Positions 26,601-34,297 of a stretch of 64,000 nt of DNA are shown one piece after another. A model generated the notes under the pieces. The model worked only from the letters and a program-made list of their open reading frames with translations. It had not been told where the DNA came from and made no database searches. Source of the DNA: an uncultured Clostridia bacterium (lineage in GTDB: Bacteria > Bacillota > Clostridia > TANB77 > CAG-465); NCBI GenBank assembly GCA_944383015.1, contig CALWOC010000001.1:489976-553975 (forward strand). The letters are read 5' to 3'. Position 1 is the stretch's first letter, and each line of letters begins with the position of its first letter. Made by a program: the position numbers and the translations under genes.

Positions 26601-27958
26601 ATAAAAGAACCACAACCAGAAGAACATGCCTCGTTTAGCATTATATTATCTATTGCCTCATTTTTAAGTCTAATATACTTCATGTCTTGACCGCCAATAT
26701 CTATTATACTATTTACCTTAGGCATAAACTCTTTTGCTGCTGTATAATGCGCTATTGTCTCTATTTCACTCAAATCAATATTTAACGCTGCTTGAATAAG
26801 TTTTTCTCCATAACCTGTAACACCAGCAAACCTTAATGTAGCACCTTCTGGTATGTTTTTATATAATTCCTTTATCATAGAAATAACACTTGATAAAGGA
26901 TTACCATTATTACTTCCATATAAAGAATATAATAATGCTCCATTCATATCTATTGCGACTAATTTTGTAGTTGTAGAACCGGCATCAATTCCAATAAATA
27001 TATCACCCTTGTAATTTTTTAAATCTCCTCTTTTTACTTTATCCTTATCATGTCGTTCTTTAAATTCTTTATAGTCGTCTTCACTTTCAAATAGAGGTGG
27101 TAATGGTTTTGTCTCAACATATTTAGCATCCTTAAAATTTTCTAATTTTTTTACTAAATCTCTATAACTAATTTCATTTGTATCTAAAGATGCAAGAGCT
27201 GCTCCTTTTGCAACAAGTAAATGGGCATCTTCTGGTACTATAATTTCTTCATCTTTTAATTTTAAAGTCTCAATAAATCTATTTCTTAATTCTGGCAAAT
27301 AATTTAAAGGTCCACCAAGAAAAGCGACTTTTCCCTTTATTGGTCTACCACACGCAAGTCCGCTAATTGTCTGATTAACAACAGCTTGAAATATAGATGT
27401 AGCAATATCTTCTTTTCTTGCACCTTCATTTATTAATGGTTGAACATCAGTTTTGGCAAACACACCACATCTTGAAGCTATAGGATATATAACCTCATGC
27501 CCCTTAGATAGTTCATTAAGTCCAGCTGTATCTGTATTAAGCAGTGATGCCATTTGATCAAGAAATGCACCTGTGCCTCCCGCGCAAGTCCCATTCATTC
27601 TTTGTTCTATAAATTTATCAAAATAAATTATTTTTGCATCTTCTCCACCTAATTCTATAACAACATCAGTCTGTGGTATGTATTTTTCAACAGCTCTTTT
27701 ACAAGATATTACTTCTTGTATAAATTGAATGCCTAATATTTTCGAAATTTCCAACGCACCAGAGCCAGTAAGAGCAATGGTATATAAAGTATTAGGAAAA
27801 TCTTTTATTAATTTTTTTAATACATCATATATAGTATTTTTAGTATCTGAATGGTGTCTTGTATAATTTGTGTATACTTCTTCTAATTTATCATTCATTA
27901 CAACGATTTTTACAGTAGTTGAACCAACATCTAGTCCAACATGCAATATCTTTTTCAT
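23636..27958 (-). CDS. Fused 2-hydroxyacyl-CoA dehydratase activase-type protein
   Basis: 1440 residues from the ATG at 27958 with GAGGTG upstream; the frame extends another 29 codons but across the promoter. Two BadF/BcrA-type ATPase domains in tandem: GLDVGSTTVKIV with GGEDAKII and GTCAGGTGAFLDQ, then FIGIDAGSTTTKLV (near residue 320) with IGGQDMKYI and ACSSGCGSFIE, the Cys-rich loop that ligands the bridging [4Fe-4S] cluster. A DUF2229 region with CGKCENNC and an HgdB-like C-terminal part follow. Such giant proteins are common in Clostridia. They probably perform ATP-driven low-potential electron transfer to a double-cubane-cluster-like centre; the substrate is unknown. No hgdA/B-type partner gene is adjacent. 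Confidence 0.88.
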   Translation of the reverse strand: MKKILHVGLDVGSTTVKIVVMNDKLEEVYTNYTRHHSDTKNTIYDVLKKLIKDFPNTLYTIALTGSGALEISKILGIQFIQEVISCKRAVEKYIPQTDVVIELGGEDAKIIYFDKFIEQRMNGTCAGGTGAFLDQMASLLNTDTAGLNELSKGHEVIYPIASRCGVFAKTDVQPLINEGARKEDIATSIFQAVVNQTISGLACGRPIKGKVAFLGGPLNYLPELRNRFIETLKLKDEEIIVPEDAHLLVAKGAALASLDTNEISYRDLVKKLENFKDAKYVETKPLPPLFESEDDYKEFKERHDKDKVKRGDLKNYKGDIFIGIDAGSTTTKLVAIDMNGALLYSLYGSNNGNPLSSVISMIKELYKNIPEGATLRFAGVTGYGEKLIQAALNIDLSEIETIAHYTAAKEFMPKVNSIIDIGGQDMKYIRLKNEAIDNIMLNEACSSGCGSFIETFAKSLGVSIEEFVEEAIHSKAPVDLGSRCTVFMNSRIKQAQKEGASVGDISSGLSYSVVKNAIQKVMKIRDVRKLGKNIVVQGGTFYNDAVLRSFEKVTGRNVIRPDIAGLMGAYGVALLAKEQFIANEDDYYKSTMLTPEQIDNLDIKITHARCGKCENNCRLTINRFGNGKRFVSGNRCEKGEGNTDTTKDLPNMYKYKNERLFSYKPLDEDKAPRGTIGIPRVLNMYEDYPFWFTFFTNLGFRVIISEKSNRKTYEKGMESMPSESVCYPAKLAHGHIMSLIDSGIKTIFYPCISYSRKEFDEADNKYNCPIVASYSEVIRNNVEELKNIKYINPFLPFEAKPLTEAVMDLPEFKEYNFKKSEVLKAAKEAEKEYQKFRDDVHKKGQEIIDYIKENNLRGIVLAGRPYHVDPEINHGIDTLITSLGLCVLSEDSVSDKAEVRRPIRVVDQWVYHSRLYAAAEYVGRNDFLEMIQLNSFGCGVDAVTTDEVEEILTSYNNMYTLIKIDEINNLGAVRIRIRSLLASMNKRMQNNQGKDNELKYDEKLGEYEIDKVKFTKEMKENGYTILVPQMAPIHFELLLPGLEAEGYNVKLLRDCTEHTIETGLKYVNNDACYPSIITTGQMIEALESGEYDLNKTALIMSQTGGGCRATNYIGFIRKALKDAGYPNIPIISFNVKGMEKASGFKITLPLAIKLLKGIVYGDLLQKMLLKNRAYEVKKGETEKVYNKWLDKAKDIIKNGTNKDFKAGIYQMVDDFENIQINKNVKKPRVGVVGEILIKYHPFGNNYVINVLESEGAEVVMPDFMGFVKYMGTHAVTTSKLLKKDKFIAKISKVAIKFMDEFEKDAKLALQKSKKGYLPPCDIWHLEEKVQDILSIGNQTGEGWFLTAEMIEFIENDIPNIVCVQPFACLPNHVVGKGVIKTIRKKFPEANISPIDYDPGASQTNQINRIKLLITVAKDNLKRKEIVKKYTVSNKKMKIKK

Positions 27959-27987
27959 ATTATGTTCCACCTCATTTTTATCTATTT

Positions 27988-28027
27988 TTCGACATATATA
28001 TGATATCACAAAGTAGGAAAAAGTCAA
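27988..28027 (-). promoter_or_regulatory. Activase promoter with a Spo0A-box heptamer near +1
   Basis: TTGACT (28022-28027), 16 bp, TATCAT (28000-28005) on the minus strand. A perfect Spo0A-box heptamer TGTCGAA (27988-27994) lies just downstream of the -10, around the expected transcription start. A single heptamer may be chance. Confidence 0.45.
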
Positions 28028-28139
28028 TAAACATAACTTTGGCAATTGTCATAAAACGTTGTATTATCACATATTTTATGTTATAATCTTTTTGCTATAA
28101 TATAGTAATTTTTTAAATAATTTTAAAAGAGGTGATATT

Positions 28140-28811
28140 ATGAATAAAAATGAAAATATTCTTAAATTTTATTTGATGGCAACATCATTAAAAAATAAGA
28201 TACGTCAAGGATCAATATATTGGAATGTTACGGCACCAAGAAGAGAAAGTATAGCAGAACATGTATATGATACTTGTATGCTTGCAATAGCTATTCACTC
28301 AGAATATCAAGTAAATATTAATATTAAAAAAGTAGTAATGATGCTTATAATACATGAACTAGAAGAGATAATAATTGGAGACATTACTCCTTTTGATAAA
28401 GTTACTCCTAAACAAAAAGAAGAAATGGGAAGGAAAGCTGTTGAAGAAATTTTATCATGCTTAATATTAAAAGACGAATATATTTCTCTTACTGATGAAT
28501 TTAATAGCCAAAAAACAAAAGAATCAAAGTTTGCATATCTATGTGATAAACTTGACTTCGATTTACAAATGAAACTATATACTGATCAAGGATATATAAA
28601 ACTAGATGAAAACAACTCATCACCAGTGTTTAAAAATTCGACCATTCAGGAAATGATTAAAAACGGCGTTAAGAGTCCAAACGAAATTTTTTATCAATAT
28701 GATAAAAATAAATATGCCGATTATCCAAATTTTAATCAGCTATTAGATTATGCATACAGTATAAATCTAGCAAATCTATTACAAGAATATTTATATAAGG
28801 AGTTTGATTAA
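28140..28811 (+). CDS. HD-domain hydrolase, YfbR/HD_3-like
   Basis: 223 residues. The metal-site order fits HD_3: IAEHVYDT (first His, about residue 41), MLIIHELEEIIIGDITPFD (about 70-86) and YLCDKLDFD (Asp about 136). The family removes phosphates from (deoxy)nucleotides, as 5'-deoxynucleotidase YfbR does. The signature HD pair reads HE here (His72-Glu73), which may change metal binding. GAGGTGAT site before the ATG; promoter-like TATAAT upstream. Downstream is a ClpP-like protease gene in the same direction after 105 bp. Confidence 0.8.
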   Translation: MNKNENILKFYLMATSLKNKIRQGSIYWNVTAPRRESIAEHVYDTCMLAIAIHSEYQVNINIKKVVMMLIIHELEEIIIGDITPFDKVTPKQKEEMGRKAVEEILSCLILKDEYISLTDEFNSQKTKESKFAYLCDKLDFDLQMKLYTDQGYIKLDENNSSPVFKNSTIQEMIKNGVKSPNEIFYQYDKNKYADYPNFNQLLDYAYSINLANLLQEYLYKEFD

Positions 28812-28915
28812 TTCAAGCTCTTTATTATATTGCTAAAATATAACTTTAATGATATAATTCACATAGCATCAATGATAAAGCTTCCAATATTAATATGTTT
28901 AGGAGGGATGTACAA

Positions 28916-29503
28916 ATGATAAAAATTAAAATTTGGGGAGATATCACTAGTAAAACATCAAATATTGTTGAAAGTGCAGTTTCATCTTTAATAGATGAAC
29001 AAGAACCCATTATAGTTATATTAAATTCTAATGGCGGAACATTAAATGATGCAGTAGTAATATGTAATTTATTAAAAAATCTACCAAATCCTTTAATAAC
29101 TGTAGCAATGGGAAATTGTATAAGCGCTGCAACTTTAATTTTTAATTGTGGTAAAAAACGGTATATAACTAAAGATACAGAATATATGCTTCATCAGCCA
29201 TTTTTACTAGTGTCTGATACAATAAATCTTTATAAAATAAAAAAATATCAAAAAGATTTATCTAAGTCTTTATCAATTTTTAAAAAATATTATCACAATG
29301 TAAATATTCCAAAGGAAAAATTAGACTTAGCTTTTAAATATGGAGAAGATTTAATTCTAAATTATACTGAATGTATAAAATATAACATTGCAACTAATAT
29401 ATTTAAAAATTGGAGTGATTTATTCAAAAATGAACATATTAGCATTAACGATGAAAAAATACTACTATTTGAAATTTCAGATATATTAATCAAAGAAGAA
29501 TAA
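28916..29503 (+). CDS. ClpP-like serine protease
   Basis: 195 residues from the ATG at 28916 (AGGAGGG 8 nt upstream; a frame-extended ATG at 28895 precedes that site and is rejected). The catalytic Ser is in GNCISAATLIF (about 70), His in EYMLHQPF (about 93), Asp in GEDLILNYTE (about 145), so the triad is complete. It is a divergent ClpP/translocation-enhancing-type peptidase, not the housekeeping ClpP: the usual MAASMG is replaced and no ClpX partner is nearby. Resembles the ClpP-like maturation proteases of mobile or accessory regions. A membrane anchor is absent, so cytosolic. Confidence 0.8.
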   Translation: MIKIKIWGDITSKTSNIVESAVSSLIDEQEPIIVILNSNGGTLNDAVVICNLLKNLPNPLITVAMGNCISAATLIFNCGKKRYITKDTEYMLHQPFLLVSDTINLYKIKKYQKDLSKSLSIFKKYYHNVNIPKEKLDLAFKYGEDLILNYTECIKYNIATNIFKNWSDLFKNEHISINDEKILLFEISDILIKEE

Positions 29504-29516
29504 TAATTCTTCTTTT
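29493..29516. terminator. Bidirectional terminator
   Basis: AAAGAAGAATA / AATTCTTCTTT inverted repeat with T-run between the convergent ClpP-like and amidase genes. Confidence 0.7.
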
Positions 29517-29517
29517 T

Positions 29518-30225
29518 TTATTTAAAAAAATCTTGTATACCAATAAATATTCCCCATGCTAATTTATCCTGATACTCATCTTCTTGCAACTTTTTTGCCT
29601 CATCCTCATTAGATAAAAATCCACATTCAACTGTAACTGTTGTATTTTCAACATTATCCATAATATATATTCCCTTTAATGGTAATGGAACTCTATTATT
29701 AGGAGTAGAAATTGAATTATTAAGTCCTTCTTGTATACATGTGGCAAGTTTTAAGCTTTCTTCATTATCACTTTGATAAAATGTTTGCCAACCACTATAA
29801 ATACTTTCAGGATATTTATTTAGATGTATTGAAATAAATACATCTACATCTTCCTGATTTCCAATTGCAACTCTATTTTTTATATCACTCACTTTCATCT
29901 GTTTTATTGTATTTGAATCTGCTGAATAAATTCCATTTTCATCACTTCTTGTTAAATATACAATTCCACCACTTTGCTCTATTAAAGCTTGTAGTTTAAG
30001 AGCTATTTTTAAATTTATTGCTTCTTCTGTCGTTCCATATAACCCTACTGCACCTTCATCCGGTTTACCATGTCCTGCATCTATAACAATAACATGTGAT
30101 GTTACTGCGGTTGAATTTGTCATAATACTTTCATTTTCATCTTTCAATTTTAAAATTCCTGCAACTATAAATGAATACACTAAAAAAATACAAAACACAA
30201 AAAAACATATAATTCTTTTTTTCAA
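29518..30225 (-). CDS. cwlD: N-acetylmuramoyl-L-alanine amidase, CwlD-type
   Basis: 235 residues from a TTG start at 30225: AGGTGG lies 5 nt upstream, whereas the in-frame GTG at 30234 overlaps that site. N-terminal membrane helix/signal anchor (about 5-25), then an Amidase_3 domain: VIVIDAGHGKPDEGAVG, zinc Glu in TTEEAINLK, FISIHLN and VECGFLSN with the catalytic Glu. Block order and length match CwlD, which with PdaA makes muramic lactam in the spore cortex. This supports a spore-forming host. Single gene. Confidence 0.88.
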   Translation of the reverse strand: MKKRIICFFVFCIFLVYSFIVAGILKLKDENESIMTNSTAVTSHVIVIDAGHGKPDEGAVGLYGTTEEAINLKIALKLQALIEQSGGIVYLTRSDENGIYSADSNTIKQMKVSDIKNRVAIGNQEDVDVFISIHLNKYPESIYSGWQTFYQSDNEESLKLATCIQEGLNNSISTPNNRVPLPLKGIYIMDNVENTTVTVECGFLSNEDEAKKLQEDEYQDKLAWGIFIGIQDFFK

Positions 30226-30307
30226 TTTTTCCACCTATTACATATTTATGATAACAAGCAGAAAAAATTCAATTGTTAAATAAATATTATAATTCTATAA
30301 GCCTATA

Positions 30308-30341
30308 AAAAACCAGATTATATTTTTATAATCTAGTTTTT
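30308..30341 (-). terminator. Terminator of the sigma/anti-sigma operon
   Basis: ACTAGATTATA / TATAATCTGGT stem on the minus strand with T-run. Confidence 0.75.
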
Positions 30342-30344
30342 TTC

Positions 30345-30575
30345 TTACATTTTTGAATTAAAAACACTTATAAAACTTTCTACTTCGTCTGTTAATCTTA
30401 GTTGTATAATAAAAAACAAAACAGTCAAAATAGTTAACACAATTATCCCTATCACTATAAATTTAAAAAATACAACTCTTTTTTTAAATTCTGAATAATT
30501 AACACTAAACATACCTTGTGGTACTTCTATTTTTTTATACTTTTCTTCAAGAATTTTTTCTATATCTTCTGACAT
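30345..30575 (-). CDS. Small membrane protein, probable anti-sigma factor
   Basis: 76 residues from the ATG at 30575 (AGGA 8 nt upstream, inside the sigma gene; 1 nt after the sigma stop codon). An N-terminal cytoplasmic segment of about 35 charged residues (EDIEKILEEKYKKIEVPQGMF) is followed by one membrane helix (about 38-60) and a short outside tail. The SxDIEKxLxEKYxKIEVP opening and the coupled position directly behind an ECF sigma gene are the basis for calling it an anti-sigma factor; no zinc-binding HxxxCxxC motif is present. Confidence 0.65.
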   Translation of the reverse strand: MSEDIEKILEEKYKKIEVPQGMFSVNYSEFKKRVVFFKFIVIGIIVLTILTVLFFIIQLRLTDEVESFISVFNSKM

Positions 30576-30576
30576 A

Positions 30577-31098
30577 TTATTTATCCTCATATCTGTTTCT
30601 TATTTTTTCTTTGATTCTACATATCCTCATTCTTAAAGTGCCTTCTCTAATATTTAATATCTGACTCATTTCAGTAATACTAAAATCTTGTGAATATCTC
30701 ATAGTAATAATTGTTTTTTCTTCTTCATTTAAAAAGTCAATCATTTCAAAAAAATTTTGTTCGCCTTCTAACTTAAGATATTCATTTTCTTTGTCTGGTA
30801 AAGTATTTACAATAGAATCTTCAAAACTCAAAACAGACTCTTTCTTTTGTCTTATTATATCGTTACAATTATTAATTAATATTCTGATTATCCAAGGCTT
30901 AAAACAAGTTACTCTCTTTAAATACCATAAACTCTTATATATATCAAATAATGTCTCTTGTATTGCATCTTCAACATCTGCTTCATTTTTTAGTCTAACT
31001 ACTGCTATGGAATACATTTCAGTTTTATATTCGCGAACAATGTTCTCGAATGCCTCAATGTCTCCATTTTTAGCCAAATTTATAATATTCTCTTCCAT
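30577..31098 (-). CDS. ECF-type RNA polymerase sigma factor
   Basis: 173 residues. Region 2: NGDIEAFENIVREYKTEMYSIAVVRLKNEADVEDAIQETLFDIYKSL with the RVTCFKPWIIRILINNCNDIIRQ extension; region 4: LNEEEKTIITMRYSQDFSITEMSQILNIREGTLRMRICRIKEKIR, a clear helix-turn-helix. No region 3 or 1, hence ECF. It should direct RNA polymerase to a stress or envelope regulon and is probably held by the membrane protein encoded next. A terminator separates it from the exported-protein gene upstream. Confidence 0.92.
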   Translation of the reverse strand: MEENIINLAKNGDIEAFENIVREYKTEMYSIAVVRLKNEADVEDAIQETLFDIYKSLWYLKRVTCFKPWIIRILINNCNDIIRQKKESVLSFEDSIVNTLPDKENEYLKLEGEQNFFEMIDFLNEEEKTIITMRYSQDFSITEMSQILNIREGTLRMRICRIKEKIRNRYEDK

Positions 31099-31129
31099 AA
31101 TCTTCCTCTTTTACCTTATTATATCATAA

Positions 31130-31162
31130 AAAAGGGACTTAGTACATCCACTAAATCCCACA
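31130..31162 (-). terminator. Terminator of the exported-protein gene
   Basis: GGGATTTAGT / ACTAAGTCCC imperfect stem on the minus strand followed by TTTTTT, 15 bp after the stop at 31178. Confidence 0.75.
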
Positions 31163-31177
31163 CAACAAAAACTTATT

Positions 31178-31915
31178 CTACTCTTCGCTATTATTAATAT
31201 ATGTATTAATATAATTTTGCAATGATTCAAATTCACCTGTTTTATTATTCATAACTTGTAATGTATCAATACTATAGTTTTGCACACCTAATCTATTTGC
31301 ATAATTTACATTAAGCTTTCTTAGTCCCATATCAAGTCCAATTATCTCATATTTATCATTATTTTCCTTTAAATAAATTAAGTATGTATAACCTTCTTCT
31401 ATTTCGATGTCATCTGAGATTACAATATTAATATATGTATTATCTAAATCAATATCTACTCCTGCTTGTTGTCGTAAATATGCACGTTTTAAGTTTGCAT
31501 TAACTGGTTGAGTATCTTCCCATTCAGCCATGTTCATTACTCCACCATTTTTAATATACTCTACTACTTGTCCTTGTTGTAAATCTCCCTGTAAAGTTTG
31601 ATTTATTAATAATTTTCCTGTTGTAGCACCAAATAGTCCAGTTTCCGGATCACTATCATCTAATGATATTACAGATGCTATTACAATATCATCTGCATCC
31701 TCTCCTAGTCCTTCTGGTGTGTAAGCTTCTTCAAGGCACAAGTCTACGCTACAGTCTTGCATATTGTCAATCATATCTTGAGTGATATATGAAGTAACTT
31801 CATACTCTCTCGTTAGATCTATTTTTGTTTTACCAAAATTAGATACTCCGTAAACGACAAAAGCTCCCAGACCTAATGCGATAAACAAAAATATAAGCAT
31901 AGTTTTTCTTTTCAT
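31178..31915 (-). CDS. Unrecognised membrane-anchored exported protein
   Basis: 245 residues from the ATG at 31915 (AGGGGGA upstream; a 22-codon longer frame has no ribosome site). A basic N-terminus and one hydrophobic helix (about 5-27) act as signal or anchor, then a soluble acidic domain with TSYITQDMIDNMQD, two nearby Cys (CSVDLCLEE), IVIASVISLDDSD and beta-rich segments ending EGYTYLIYLKENNDKYEIIGL. The pattern resembles clostridial extracytoplasmic proteins with an OB-like beta domain. It lies upstream of the ECF sigma gene, so it could be part of that regulon. Confidence 0.6.
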   Translation of the reverse strand: MKRKTMLIFLFIALGLGAFVVYGVSNFGKTKIDLTREYEVTSYITQDMIDNMQDCSVDLCLEEAYTPEGLGEDADDIVIASVISLDDSDPETGLFGATTGKLLINQTLQGDLQQGQVVEYIKNGGVMNMAEWEDTQPVNANLKRAYLRQQAGVDIDLDNTYINIVISDDIEIEEGYTYLIYLKENNDKYEIIGLDMGLRKLNVNYANRLGVQNYSIDTLQVMNNKTGEFESLQNYINTYINNSEE

Positions 31916-32031
31916 AACAGAATTCCCCCTATATAGTTGTACAACATTTAAGCTACATAATTTAGTTCGTTGAATTTGCATCTATTATATAGACGGAAAT
32001 TTTGCTCATTTTGTCACATAAAATTGAAAAA

Positions 32032-32061
32032 AACTTAAAAATTATTAAAATTTTTAAGTTT
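32032..32061 (-). terminator. Terminator of the NUDIX operon
   Basis: AACTTAAAAATT / AATTTTTAAGTT stem with 5-nt loop and T-run on the minus strand, 16 bp after the NUDIX stop codon. Confidence 0.75.
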
Positions 32062-32076
32062 TTCTTTAAATTTATA

Positions 32077-32559
32077 CTATTTTTTATCATAAATAATAAA
32101 ATGCTTAAGTTCTTTTTTAGTATTTTTTAAAATATCTTTTTTTAAAAAATCTGGTTTAAAATTATCTAAGCTATCTATATTAAACCATTTAAAATCCAAT
32201 TTAACCTTTTCATTTTTATCATCTTCTATTACTATATAATCTTTTGGAATAATTCTATCTTTTGTTTTAAGTAAATAATAAAATCCAAGCTCGTGAAAAT
32301 GTCCTAAACTGCCATCAAAAAAATTCTCTGTTACATATAATAATTTTTCTACATTAATATCTATTCCAGTCTCTTCATAAAACTCTCTTTTAATTGCCTC
32401 TTCTGTATTTTCCATTATCTCAACATGTCCACCTGGCAAACAATAAAATCCATTATTGTTAATCTGAACAGTTAAAATCTTATTATCTACTATTAAAATT
32501 CCAGATACTCTATACTTAAATTTACTATTACCAAATGAAAATTTAATATCTTCTTTCAA
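32077..32559 (-). CDS. NUDIX hydrolase
   Basis: 160 residues from a TTG start with AGGAG 8 nt upstream. The complete Nudix box G-x5-E-x7-R-E-x2-E-E-x-G-I spans residues 43-66 (GGHVEIMENTEEAIKREF... EETGI). Flanking segments FKYRVSGILIVDNKILTVQ and GFYYLL match MutT-like proteins. It hydrolyses a nucleoside-diphosphate-linked compound with Mg; the substrate is open. It follows the radical SAM gene by 14 bp and the nucleotidyltransferase beyond it, which suggests a shared, possibly nucleotide-related pathway. Confidence 0.88.
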   Translation of the reverse strand: MKEDIKFSFGNSKFKYRVSGILIVDNKILTVQINNNGFYCLPGGHVEIMENTEEAIKREFYEETGIDINVEKLLYVTENFFDGSLGHFHELGFYYLLKTKDRIIPKDYIVIEDDKNEKVKLDFKWFNIDSLDNFKPDFLKKDILKNTKKELKHFIIYDKK

Positions 32560-32573
32560 AATTAAATCTCCTT

Positions 32574-33467
32574 TTATATTAAACTAGTATCAACATATCT
32601 TGCTGGCTGTACATTAAAGTTTACTGGTTGTGATAGTGCTTTAATAATATTATCTCTAATATTACCCTTTCTAAAATCTATATCATTTTCTTCTGATTGA
32701 ATACATTGCTTTAAAGTACCACAACTAGTAACTCTAAGATGCATTTTTTTACAAACATCACATTCTCTTATTCTACAATGAGAATGAAAAAATGTAACTG
32801 CTGTAAAATCACCATCCATTCCATGCCATTCTTTAAATTGTTCATCATATTTTGGTTTTAAATTAAAATCTGATAAGATTTTTTCTTTCATTTCTAAATA
32901 ATCTTTTCCTGTGCTTTCTGCAACTTCATTTTTTACTTCTTCAAGTATTTTAATTCTAATCTTATTGTCATATGCCCATTTTACTAATTTATATAAATTA
33001 TCATAATCACCATTAAATACTGTTGAAATGGTAACATTTACTCCTGAGTTTTTTACCCTTAATGTGTTTTCTAAAGCTTGCTTTGAACTTATCCCAACAG
33101 GTGATTGTTTAGAAATAGGTGCATCATAATAATCTAATCCAACAACTACTCTATATATCCACCCTTTTTCAATCATATACATAAGTTTATCTATTTCAAT
33201 AATATTAGTATTAATTCCTACTTTTAAATGATATTTTTCTGCAAGCATTTGACAAATATCAAAAATTTCTTTATGAATAAGAGGCTCTCCACCTGTAAGT
33301 CTTACTTGTTCTAAGCCTAAATCATATGAATTTTGTATAAGACTTTCAATATCATCTTTACTCAATTGATTTATTACTTTATTTCCTTCATTATGACAAT
33401 ATACACATTTCATATTACATCCTGAAGTTATTGAAATTCTATATTCATTTTTTGGTAATTGTAACAT
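32574..33467 (-). CDS. MoaA-like radical SAM protein
   Basis: 297 residues. The SAM-cluster motif CNMKCVYC (Cys17, 21, 24) is followed by LTGGEPL and the barrel strands. The C-terminal region has CRIRECDVCKKMHLRVTSCGTLKQCI, which recalls the second [4Fe-4S] site and R-L-T-x-x-G-x-L-x-x-C-L of MoaA. No other molybdopterin gene is in the window, and the protein is shorter than MoaA (about 330), so I do not call it moaA. The substrate is unknown; context with a nucleotidyltransferase and NUDIX protein points to nucleotide-derived or tRNA/antibiotic-type chemistry. Confidence 0.82.
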   Translation of the reverse strand: MLQLPKNEYRISITSGCNMKCVYCHNEGNKVINQLSKDDIESLIQNSYDLGLEQVRLTGGEPLIHKEIFDICQMLAEKYHLKVGINTNIIEIDKLMYMIEKGWIYRVVVGLDYYDAPISKQSPVGISSKQALENTLRVKNSGVNVTISTVFNGDYDNLYKLVKWAYDNKIRIKILEEVKNEVAESTGKDYLEMKEKILSDFNLKPKYDEQFKEWHGMDGDFTAVTFFHSHCRIRECDVCKKMHLRVTSCGTLKQCIQSEENDIDFRKGNIRDNIIKALSQPVNFNVQPARYVDTSLI

Positions 33468-33495
33468 TTTTATTTCCTCACTTTCAATATTATAT

Positions 33496-34272
33496 CTAAT
33501 ATCTTTTTTTACCTAAATCTATTCTTAAGTCATTAAAATCAATATTGCTATATCCTCTCATTGCATATCTCCAAAGCTCATTTATTCTTTTTACTTTTTC
33601 TTCTTTTGACGTACCTTCTTCTATAGCTTTAAAAAATAAATCAATAAATTCCCTTTCTGGAATTTTCTTATGCTGAGCTTTTTGTATTTTTTCATTTGTA
33701 TATAACTTATATATTTTAGTTTGTGATAAGTTTGAAAATCCCTTAAGCTTATGATAAAAATCTCTTATCCTCTCTATTGTTAAAAAATAGAAATTTTCAA
33801 AATATGGATCATTTTGAACTCTAAGCTCTTCTGTTGCAAGTACTGCTTTCCTTATAGAAGCAATTTGATAAATAGCTTCATGTCTTGTATATCCCGGCAA
33901 AGCTCTTGAATACTTTTCTTTTATATAATCTATTAATTCCTTTACCTTACCATTTCTATCAAAGATTACCTCACCATATCCAATCATAGATAAGAGGGAA
34001 TCTTCACACTTCATATAATCCGAATTTGCTCTTTCATATATTTTAGATACGGTTCTTTCAAAATATTCTACTTGAATTCCATTTACCGTTTTAAATCCTT
34101 TTATCTGATTTGCATCAGAGTCGTCATCAAATAGTACCATTATATCAATATCTGAAAATTCATTATAGGTTCCAGTATGAAAGCTTCCGTAAAATACAAT
34201 ACCTTCGACGTCTTCATTTTTTAAATAATTCATCTCATCAATAAACTTATTTAAAGCATCTCTATAATTCAT
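33496..34272 (-). CDS. Nucleotidyltransferase (Pol-beta/KNT type)
   Basis: 258 residues from the ATG at 34272 (GGAGTG just upstream; 11 further codons in frame lack a site). The catalytic signature FYGSFHTGTYNEFSDIDIMVLF (G-S-x9-D-x-D) lies near residues 30-50 and a third acidic residue probably in GIQVEYFE. A helical C-terminal domain follows. Family members transfer NMP groups to antibiotics, proteins or metabolites; with a third Asp/Glu uncertain, activity is not guaranteed. First gene of a three-gene operon with the MoaA-like and NUDIX proteins. Confidence 0.8.
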   Translation of the reverse strand: MNYRDALNKFIDEMNYLKNEDVEGIVFYGSFHTGTYNEFSDIDIMVLFDDDSDANQIKGFKTVNGIQVEYFERTVSKIYERANSDYMKCEDSLLSMIGYGEVIFDRNGKVKELIDYIKEKYSRALPGYTRHEAIYQIASIRKAVLATEELRVQNDPYFENFYFLTIERIRDFYHKLKGFSNLSQTKIYKLYTNEKIQKAQHKKIPEREFIDLFFKAIEEGTSKEEKVKRINELWRYAMRGYSNIDFNDLRIDLGKKRY

Positions 34273-34297
34273 ATTTTCACTCCGTACTAAACAAAAA

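Noticed and set aside
27959-28045. 29-codon N-terminal extension of the activase
   Set aside because: It crosses the promoter; the ATG at 27958 has the ribosome site and starts the conserved ATPase motif.
32574-33467. Molybdenum cofactor gene moaA
   Set aside because: Shares both Cys-rich ends with MoaA but is shorter and stands without any other molybdopterin gene.
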